A stretch of DNA of 6,830 nucleotides from an uncultured Pseudobdellovibrionaceae bacterium (GTDB lineage: Bacteria > Bdellovibrionota > Bdellovibrionia > Bdellovibrionales > Bdellovibrionaceae). Under the pieces are notes generated by a model. That model had not been told where the DNA came from. It did not search any database and was given only the letters and a program-made list of their open reading frames with translations. Positions 1 to 5,543 of the stretch are shown here, in pieces. The translations under genes and the position numbers were made by a program. The stretch lies in NCBI GenBank assembly GCA_937900305.1, contig CALCCV010000261.1:1-6830 (forward strand), in the 5' to 3' direction. Numbering within the stretch: position 1 is the first letter of the stretch; each line of letters starts with the position of its first letter.

Positions 1-32
1 CACTCTTTCCCTACACGACGCTCTTCCGATCT
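1..32 (+). other. Illumina TruSeq adapter remnant at contig end
   Basis: These 32 bases are identical to the 3' end of the standard Illumina TruSeq universal adapter, missing only its first A, and end in the characteristic GCTCTTCCGATCT. Genomic sequence begins at base 33. The stretch is untrimmed library sequence, so nothing in it should be read as a promoter, leader or ribosome binding site of the following gene. Confidence 0.97.
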
Positions 33-1673
33 ATGACTTTGAAAGAAGACAATTCAGACATCGTTACTTTTCCCGACTGGAGCCAGTATCGCAATCGACT
101 GCAATCTCTTTTTGCGACGAAAAGTCCCGACCTCGAGCGTCTCTTTTTAGATTTCACGTCCCGAATTCCAGGTGAAGATCCCGTTGCCCCCGATCAAATT
201 TTTCTCCAAGATCGCCTTTGGCTCGAAGCCATTTATGGCTTGATCGACATCAAAGATGAACAGGCCGTGCGAAAACTTCCACCCAATTGTCACCAGGCAG
301 GCAGCGGAGCCGACGAATTGAAACTCATTCAAGCCGTCGTCCGCCAGAGTTCTGAAAGTGCAACAGTTTACAATTATGACCCAGCTCTCCTGCGCGAAAT
401 AAAAACCACCCCACTTCAATTTTCCTATCTCATGGTGCACGAATGGCTCTGGGATTTCACTTCCGATCCGGAAATCATTCGTCGACTCAATCGTTTTTTG
501 CACTCCAAAACTGCCGATAGCCTGTCCACTCAAGATTTTCGCAAATCAATTCTCAATTTAGGTCTGAATTTGCAGCCCCGAGGCTTTACACCGGTCTGCC
601 TGCGAACCCCCACCATTCGATCGGTCCTTGAAAATAGAATGCAACAATCCTGCGATCAAATTGATGAAGCTATGCGGGACAATTCCGAACTTTTCCATCC
701 CATCGGTGCCCTTTACCAACCGTTTGGAATGATGACCGAGGCTCTCTATCTAAAATTTTTCCGCGACAACGCACCTATAGAATCTTCACGCTCTTTTGAT
801 TTTAAAGGACTCACGTCTTTGCGCCTGGGGGACCTCTCAGGTCTAGATCGTCACAAAGCCCTCAGCTTTCGCGGCAATCAAATCGACTATCTTTTTTCCG
901 ACATCTTCTATGGATTTTTTCAAATGAAGATCTTGGACTTTGCCGGGAATCAGCTCAAAATTTTTACACCCGAAATTCTGGCGACGATGCCGGCCTTGAA
1001 TCAACTCGATCTTTCAAAAAACCGATTGAAAGAATTCAGCTTGAAAGTCCCCTCCGGCCCTACCCAGCTCCGAACGCTCATATTGAACGAAAATCAAATC
1101 ACTGAATTCCCCGTGTCCTTGCCCGAATTCGCGCCAAATCTGGTGATTCTTGGACTCGCTTCGAATCAAATCACTCAAATGCCCAAGTTGGCCGAGATCA
1201 ATCCCACGCTGGCCCTCATCGACCTAACCAATAATTTGATTCGAGACATCGACCCAGCACTGATTGGATCGCAAACGGCAGCAGCGCCTGGGCGGCCCAG
1301 CACCCGACGAACTTTTATGCTCGAAAATAATCAAATTGAAAACCTCACGGCCGAAACTCTAACGGCTTACCTTTCAACTCGTTCCAAACAGGTTTCGTTA
1401 CGGAACAACCAGATTCGTCAGCTCCCACCGCTCACACCTGAACTCGTTCAGGCCATTCGCGACGTCGCCGGTTTAGATTTAGATCTTTCCGACAACCCAA
1501 CTGAACCCATCGATCCAGAATGGATTCGACCGGTCTGTGAACTTTGCAAACCCGAATTTACGGGAATTTTTTTTCCAGTTTCATTGAATTTCTCTCGCAA
1601 TGGCGAAGGCACGAACCGCAATTTAACTCCCGCGAACTGCGAATGCGCTAAGTTGACCGTCAAGGCTCCCTAA
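33..1673 (+). CDS. Exported leucine-rich-repeat protein, Bdellovibrio type, probably 5'-truncated
   Basis: The visible 546 residues fall into three parts. Residues 1-135 are a helical N-terminal region. Residues 136-158 hold the motif HEWLW-DFT-DPEIIRRLNRFLHS, which I recall from many exported Bdellovibrio proteins of unknown function. Residues 260-490 carry about nine leucine-rich repeats, seen as GNQID, GNQLK, KNRLK, ENQIT, SNQIT, NNLIR, NNQIE, NNQIR and DNPTE. A Pro/Arg-rich insertion at 412-427 interrupts the repeat array. Near the C-terminus lie two Cys pairs, C502/C505 and C536/C538. Such repeats usually form a binding surface; the ligand is unknown. The ATG at 33 is the first base after the adapter, the frame stays open upstream, and there is no signal peptide. 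Relatives I recall start with a signal peptide and a GNGGD-like segment, so the real start is probably missing. An intracellular protein truly starting here is the alternative. Confidence 0.85.
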   Translation: MTLKEDNSDIVTFPDWSQYRNRLQSLFATKSPDLERLFLDFTSRIPGEDPVAPDQIFLQDRLWLEAIYGLIDIKDEQAVRKLPPNCHQAGSGADELKLIQAVVRQSSESATVYNYDPALLREIKTTPLQFSYLMVHEWLWDFTSDPEIIRRLNRFLHSKTADSLSTQDFRKSILNLGLNLQPRGFTPVCLRTPTIRSVLENRMQQSCDQIDEAMRDNSELFHPIGALYQPFGMMTEALYLKFFRDNAPIESSRSFDFKGLTSLRLGDLSGLDRHKALSFRGNQIDYLFSDIFYGFFQMKILDFAGNQLKIFTPEILATMPALNQLDLSKNRLKEFSLKVPSGPTQLRTLILNENQITEFPVSLPEFAPNLVILGLASNQITQMPKLAEINPTLALIDLTNNLIRDIDPALIGSQTAAAPGRPSTRRTFMLENNQIENLTAETLTAYLSTRSKQVSLRNNQIRQLPPLTPELVQAIRDVAGLDLDLSDNPTEPIDPEWIRPVCELCKPEFTGIFFPVSLNFSRNGEGTNRNLTPANCECAKLTVKAP

Positions 1674-1689
1674 AAATTTGCCTGACTGA

Positions 1690-1720
1690 GATGAGTGTTC
1701 ACAATCGGTGAACACTCATC
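1690..1720. repeat. Perfect 13-bp inverted repeat (hairpin) after the LRR gene
   Basis: The left arm GATGAGTGTTCAC (1690-1702) and right arm GTGAACACTCATC (1708-1720) are exact reverse complements around a 5-base AATCG loop. It begins 17 bases after the LRR stop codon and lies 69 bases before the cytochrome start. No T-run follows on the plus strand, so it is not a classical intrinsic terminator. It could stabilise the upstream mRNA 3' end, work as a T-less terminator, or be a dyad operator for the downstream gene. Confidence 0.7.
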
Positions 1721-1775
1721 GCCAATGCCGCACCGACTGATTTGACGAAACCTCGGGAACTTTGTTCCTCTGCCT

Positions 1776-1783
1776 GGCGGAGG
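1776..1783 (+). promoter_or_regulatory. Strong Shine-Dalgarno site of the cytochrome gene
   Basis: GGCGGAGG lies six bases before the ATG at 1790, ideal spacing for ribosome binding. This fixes the start at 1790 and excludes the in-frame TTG at 1742, which lacks such a site and would put 16 polar residues before the signal peptide. Confidence 0.85.
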
Positions 1784-1789
1784 ACATTT

Positions 1790-2260
1790 ATGAAAAAACA
1801 AAATCAAATTTCTGTGCCAGCCATTTTCTGGTTTACATTGAGCTTAGCCATCGGCACTTTCCATCTCGCCTCGGCCCAAGAAGACCTGGGTCTGAGAGTG
1901 CATCAGCTGTTCGAGCAACGGTGTTACAAATGCCACGGCCAACCTGGCGAGAGGGTCGGCGGCGGTCTGGACTACATCTTAGATTTTGATCGTCTGCGCA
2001 CCAGCCCGCTTGTCGATCTGGCCAATGCTGAAAAGTCAGTTCTTTATGACTTAGTTTCGACCGACTACATGCCATTGCGAGACACGCCGCTGTCTGCGCC
2101 AGAAAAAGATTTGATTTTAACCTGGTTAAAGGCCGGTGCCCCCTCCCCTTCGCTGGCTCCAGGCCCTGCCGCGCCTGATTTTTTGAATGACGACCAGGTG
2201 CAAAACCTGGTCGATGAAGACCTCCATCTTCAACCGTCGAGTCATCGGGGGTTGCTTTAG
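1790..2260 (+). CDS. Diheme cytochrome c / ankyrin protein, 5' part before a frameshift
   Basis: This is the N-terminal part of a secreted c-type cytochrome. Residues 1-29 are a Sec signal peptide: MKK, then a hydrophobic core at 11-27, then cleavage after ASA before QED. The mature part has a heme c site, C45-Y-K-C48-H49 (bases 1922-1936). A likely axial Met94 lies in YMPL, followed by an S-x-x-E-K-x-x-I-x-x-W-x-x-x-GA tail. This layout resembles the planctomycete cytochrome domain (PSCyt1). The protein should act in the periplasm in electron transfer; its partner is unknown. The frame ends at TAG 2258-2260 after a short out-of-register tail (GLL). The continuation is in the +1 frame of the next entry. 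Removing one G from the run at 2247-2251 gives a single protein of about 767 aa. A strong RBS precedes the ATG. Confidence 0.85.
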   Translation: MKKQNQISVPAIFWFTLSLAIGTFHLASAQEDLGLRVHQLFEQRCYKCHGQPGERVGGGLDYILDFDRLRTSPLVDLANAEKSVLYDLVSTDYMPLRDTPLSAPEKDLILTWLKAGAPSPSLAPGPAAPDFLNDDQVQNLVDEDLHLQPSSHRGLL

Positions 2261-4094
2261 ATATGTGAGTTTCGCGCATTTTGCGCGCCAGGGCCGAGGC
2301 GCAGAAATTGAAAAGACATTTTTACAGTCTTTAAACAAAGCGTTGAATAGTTTGAGTTGGCGCCCGTGGCTTGCAGTTGCAAAACCAGTGGCGGGTCGAA
2401 CGGATCTCTTTCGCATCTCGTTGCCAGACTATGGTTGGAGTGTCAGCGACTGGGATCTCATTTTGAAAAACTATCCCTACCGCAAACTGACCACGCCATC
2501 CTTAACCGCGGGCCAAGCGAATCAGTGGGTGCGCGGAGATTGGTTGGTCTATCAGGTGGTTCGGCCACCTCTCTATCACGAACTTCTCAAACTCCCGACG
2601 CAAGCGTCTGAGCTTGAGGAAAGTCTGGGCCTGTCGGTGGCGAACGCCATTCGTTCTGGCCAAGTTCAGCGCGCGGGTTTTCGAGGGAGTGTTTTTTCGG
2701 GTGGGTCCGGCGTTTCAAAAAACAACCGCTTGATTGAGCGTCACTCGACTCGTTACGGCGCCTACTGGAAAAGCTATGACTTTCGCGGCAACCGCGATGA
2801 GCAAAATTTATTTCTCTTTCCGCTCGGGCCGGACGCAGGTCCCTTTGGATTTAAGCATGCGGGAGGAGAAATCATTTTCAATCTACCTAATGGTTTGCAA
2901 GCTTACTTGCTGGTGGATGACCAGGGTCATCGCCTCGATGTCGCACCAACGGACATCGTTCAAGACGGCACTCGACTCGACGCCAAAATTGTAAACGGAA
3001 TTTCTTGCATGTCCTGCCACTCCCAAGGCATGCGCAATCACGCGGATGAGATTCTTAATTTTGCCAACGGCAATGAATCTAGGTTCACAAGTGTCGCCCT
3101 GGAAAAAATTCGGGCCATCTATCCCAAAGCCGAAGCTTTTCAAAAGCTTCTTGACCAAGACAGCTCTCGATTTGTTAACGCCATCGAAAAACTAGGTGTG
3201 ACAACCACGAGCCGAGTCGAACCCGTTCGAATTACCACCGACGACTACGAAAAACCCTTGGCCCTGGCGACCGTGGCGGGCGAATTGGGTTTTTCAACCG
3301 CTGACTTTGAAAAAATACTGAGCGCATCCCCCCGACTCGAGTCCTTTCGAGCGCAACTCTTGGCCGGTGGACTCACGCGGGAAGAGATGGAGTCTCGATT
3401 TTTAGATTTGCAAAACGAAGTTTCTCACATGCAAACTCGAAGGACCCGCGCGCTCAGTGGATTTGCGCCACTGAGTTTGATCTCGCCCGATGCGGATCTG
3501 CGAAGGTCCATCGAAGTCTGCGACCCACTCTCTGCACACTCCGCCATCTTAGCCGGAGCTAAGGCAAATTCACCTGGCCTTATCTTGCAAAGCCTGCAAA
3601 ATTTCTGCGAAGCCGTTGCCCTTGAACTTTTGCCTTTGCACAGTGACGATGAACTCAATCTTCAGGCCGAAAAAGAAAGTACGTTGCACGTGGCAATCGG
3701 TATCGGGGCTTTGCGATTTCTGCAAGAGACCATCCTTCGTCCTGGCGTCCGCTTGAGCGGAAAAAATCGCCAGGGGGACTTAGCTCTTCATCTGGCGCTG
3801 CGACTCGAAAACTCGGAAGCCGCATTGATTCTTCTGTCAGAGCGACACAAGAGCCAAGCTCAGATCAATACTCCCGACCCATCAAAAGTCCCCCCGTTGA
3901 TCCGCGCAACCGTGACGGCACAAACACTGGTGGTGCAAGAGCTATTGAGCTTTCCGGGAATTGATGTGGAGCAAAAAGATCGGTCGGGCCGAACGGCACT
4001 GGATTATGCGACCGCCCTCGCTCGCGAACAGCCTGGTCGTCATCAATATCACGAAATCAAACAGGCCTTGTCTGCAGCCAGCGGAGGAGGTTAG
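2187..4094 (+). CDS. Diheme cytochrome c / ankyrin protein, 3' part after the frameshift
   Basis: This frame holds the rest of the cytochrome begun at 1790. The ATG at 2187 is only nominal: it overlaps the upstream half, has no convincing RBS, and family-like sequence starts near 2247. Counting the repaired protein (about 767 aa), a conserved-looking K-x-L-N-S-L-S-W stretch is followed by DYGW at 213-216. A second heme c site, CMSCH, lies at 406-410 (bases 3006-3020), in the NGISCMSCHSQG context seen in planctomycete and Bdellovibrio relatives. A long helical region follows. Residues about 630-760 form ankyrin-like repeats, recognised by STLHVAI, NRQGDLALHLAL, and DRSGRTALDYA at 730-740. With the signal peptide upstream, both hemes and the ankyrin tail should be periplasmic, the latter probably binding a protein partner. 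I know of no defined reaction for this architecture. Confidence 0.85.
   Translation: MTTRCKTWSMKTSIFNRRVIGGCFRYVSFAHFARQGRGAEIEKTFLQSLNKALNSLSWRPWLAVAKPVAGRTDLFRISLPDYGWSVSDWDLILKNYPYRKLTTPSLTAGQANQWVRGDWLVYQVVRPPLYHELLKLPTQASELEESLGLSVANAIRSGQVQRAGFRGSVFSGGSGVSKNNRLIERHSTRYGAYWKSYDFRGNRDEQNLFLFPLGPDAGPFGFKHAGGEIIFNLPNGLQAYLLVDDQGHRLDVAPTDIVQDGTRLDAKIVNGISCMSCHSQGMRNHADEILNFANGNESRFTSVALEKIRAIYPKAEAFQKLLDQDSSRFVNAIEKLGVTTTSRVEPVRITTDDYEKPLALATVAGELGFSTADFEKILSASPRLESFRAQLLAGGLTREEMESRFLDLQNEVSHMQTRRTRALSGFAPLSLISPDADLRRSIEVCDPLSAHSAILAGAKANSPGLILQSLQNFCEAVALELLPLHSDDELNLQAEKESTLHVAIGIGALRFLQETILRPGVRLSGKNRQGDLALHLALRLENSEAALILLSERHKSQAQINTPDPSKVPPLIRATVTAQTLVVQELLSFPGIDVEQKDRSGRTALDYATALAREQPGRHQYHEIKQALSAASGGG
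2247..2251 (+). other. Probable frameshift site: G5 run joining two halves of one gene
   Basis: Five G residues sit where the upstream frame goes off course, seven bases before its TAG. With four Gs the reading continues as H-R-G-C-F-R-Y-V-S-F and joins the downstream frame. RYVSFAHF fits the position where relatives, as I recall them, carry an R-Y-x-S/T-L-x-H-L segment. The cause could be a sequencing or assembly error, a genuine mutation, or slippage. Confidence 0.75.
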
Positions 4095-4129
4095 AAACTA
4101 TCACGGCCGCAACGCTCGTGGGGGGTTCC

Positions 4130-5029
4130 GTGAAAAGCAAATTAAAGGATTCTAACAACATTGAGTCCGGTGAGCCCGGCGAGTCCATCGAATTCATAAA
4201 GCACCTAGAGCCCACTGAACCTATAGAGCACAACGATTTTCGATACTTTTTGAAAGAAGAGTTTCACAAGCGAAAACTCAAAAATGAACTTTATTCCATT
4301 CGTGCTTTTGCCCGTGACACCCAAACTTCACCTTCGTTTTTGGTTTCCATTCTTCAGGGCCGGCGGAGTCTTTCTGAATCCCGCGCACTAGATCTCGCTG
4401 ATCAACTCAAGTGGAATGAAACGAAAAAGAAAGCGTTCCTCCTCCTCATTCGCTACGCAAAAACAACTCGGGAGTCGCTAAAAATGGAAATCCTTGGAGA
4501 ACTCGCCAAACTCCGCAATAAATCCCTGACGAAATGGCAACTCGATCTGAATCGGTTTCGGTTGATTGCCGATTGGTATCACTTCGCCTTGGTGGAAGCG
4601 ATCACTCTCACTTCCGAAAATAAGACCGCCGCCAAATCGGCTGTCGAGCTCGCAAACCTATTGAGCCTGCCACTCTGGCAAACTGAAGAAGCCCTCGAAC
4701 GCCTTTGCAGCGTGGGACTCATCCACCGAACCGGAAAACTGTACCAAAAGAGTGTTGGTCACGTGATGATCGAAGATATTTCTTCTGGCGCGATCAAAGA
4801 GCATCATCGCCAAGTCATTGCGCACTCTCTGGCAGCCCTTCAAACTCAATCCTTGGAAGAACGAGAATTTTCGACGACCACTTTTGCCATCGACGCCGCA
4901 TTGATTCCACAAATTAAAGAGAAAATTAGGGCTTTCCGGCAAGACCTTGAAAATCTGGTCGAAGCGCATCCCGCGAAAACAGATGTTTACAGCCTCGCTG
5001 TCCAATTCTTCCGGCTCACCAAATCTTGA
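4130..5029 (+). CDS. TIGR02147-family (DUF4423) regulator-like protein
   Basis: This 299-residue cytoplasmic protein matches the TIGR02147 family, which is expanded in Fibrobacter and Bdellovibrio. An acidic linker (1-35) leads into FRYFLKEEF at 36-45. A helix-turn-helix-like segment follows at about 56-92 (IRAFARD, then PSFLVSILQGRRSLS). The C-terminal DUF4423 region starts near FRLIADWYH at 143-151. It contains a winged-helix-like stretch (LPLWQTEEALERLCSVGLIHRTG), HHRQVIAHSLAAL, and the closing VYSLAVQFFRLT. Such proteins are presumed transcription regulators; targets and ligands are unknown. I chose GTG 4130 because a G6 run (4120-4125) lies four bases upstream. GTG 4118, adding four residues, is possible. 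The gene starts 35 bases after the cytochrome stop with no terminator between, so co-transcription is likely. Its stop lies 10 bases from the end of the converging gene. Confidence 0.88.
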   Translation: MKSKLKDSNNIESGEPGESIEFIKHLEPTEPIEHNDFRYFLKEEFHKRKLKNELYSIRAFARDTQTSPSFLVSILQGRRSLSESRALDLADQLKWNETKKKAFLLLIRYAKTTRESLKMEILGELAKLRNKSLTKWQLDLNRFRLIADWYHFALVEAITLTSENKTAAKSAVELANLLSLPLWQTEEALERLCSVGLIHRTGKLYQKSVGHVMIEDISSGAIKEHHRQVIAHSLAALQTQSLEEREFSTTTFAIDAALIPQIKEKIRAFRQDLENLVEAHPAKTDVYSLAVQFFRLTKS

Positions 5030-5039
5030 CTGAACTCGT

Positions 5040-5543
5040 TCAATAAACCACGGTGACAGAAAACTGACCGGTGTATTGACCAGGGCGTTGCCGCGGATGA
5101 AGTGCTGATCGCGTAGCTCCGACAAAAACTCGCAGCTTCCCTTGCGCGTCCAGCGAGCCAAAGAGGGAAGGGTGAGAGCGAAATTGATTAACCGGAATGG
5201 GCCGTGCATCTGCGGTGGCTTCTTCTGAACCCATCCAGTTCATCGTCACCACTCCATTAAATGGCAGAATGATAAAAAAACTACGGCCGGCCTCGCCAGT
5301 GACTTCAAAACTTGCATTCTCTAATGACTCAGATGTGCCAGCGGCTATCTGCTTAGGTCCGTCGCCCTGAGGCGCATTTCCAAATTGCAAATCTGAAATC
5401 TTTTCGATCTTAATGGTCTGCACCACCGTTTGCGAGGCATAGGCCGATGCCGTTGACGAACTTGCCTGGGCCGGCGAGGTGAGACCTGTCCCGAGCAGAA
5501 AGGAAGATAAGAGAAGAGTGAGCACAGTGAAAAGTAGACGCAT
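5040..5543 (-). CDS. Secreted DUF4402-type pilin-like protein
   Basis: The 167-residue product has a clear Sec signal peptide: MRLLF, a hydrophobic stretch to about residue 21, and cleavage after AQA27. The mature domain has the DUF4402 signature. This comprises KIEKISDLQFG (45-55), FEVTGEAG (79-86), a hydrophobic IILPF strand, an FVGAT strand (140-144), and the C-terminal G-Q-Y-T-G-x-F-x-V-T-V-x-Y ending (155-167). There are no cysteines, so the fold needs no disulfide. DUF4402 proteins are small beta-sandwich, pilin- or adhesin-like subunits, often encoded beside chaperone and usher genes. The divergent neighbour here is usher-like, which supports that role. An in-frame TGA three codons upstream makes ATG 5541-5543 the earliest start. 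Shine-Dalgarno complementarity is weak. Subunit function is inferred; no polymerisation strand can be proven by eye. Confidence 0.8.
   Translation of the reverse strand: MRLLFTVLTLLLSSFLLGTGLTSPAQASSSTASAYASQTVVQTIKIEKISDLQFGNAPQGDGPKQIAAGTSESLENASFEVTGEAGRSFFIILPFNGVVTMNWMGSEEATADARPIPVNQFRSHPSLFGSLDAQGKLRVFVGATRSALHPRQRPGQYTGQFSVTVVY

Noticed and set aside
1755..1769. Small inverted repeat GGAAC-TTT-GTTCC
   Set aside because: A 5-bp stem is expected by chance and has no further context beyond lying upstream of the RBS.
1742..1770. TTGACG as a -35 box for the cytochrome gene
   Set aside because: No acceptable -10 box lies 16-18 bases downstream (TTCCTC at 1765-1770), so a promoter cannot be supported.
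1742..1789. In-frame TTG start at 1742 extending the cytochrome by 16 residues
   Set aside because: No ribosome binding site precedes it, while GGCGGAGG sits ideally before ATG 1790, which also gives a clean signal peptide.
1833..2416. Open frames on the minus strand opposite the cytochrome gene, and similar ones opposite the LRR, regulator and usher-like genes
   Set aside because: Their translations show no recognisable domain, no RBS, and lie wholly or almost wholly over well-supported coding sequence in another frame.
4082..4090. Shine-Dalgarno-like GGAGGAGG at the end of the cytochrome gene
   Set aside because: It encodes the terminal glycines and lies about 40 bases from the chosen downstream GTG at 4130 (27 from GTG 4118), with no start codon at suitable distance.
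5031..5042. TGAAC-TC-GTTCA dyad between the converging genes as a bidirectional terminator
   Set aside because: The stem is 5 bp with a 2-base loop and no T-run, too weak to call.
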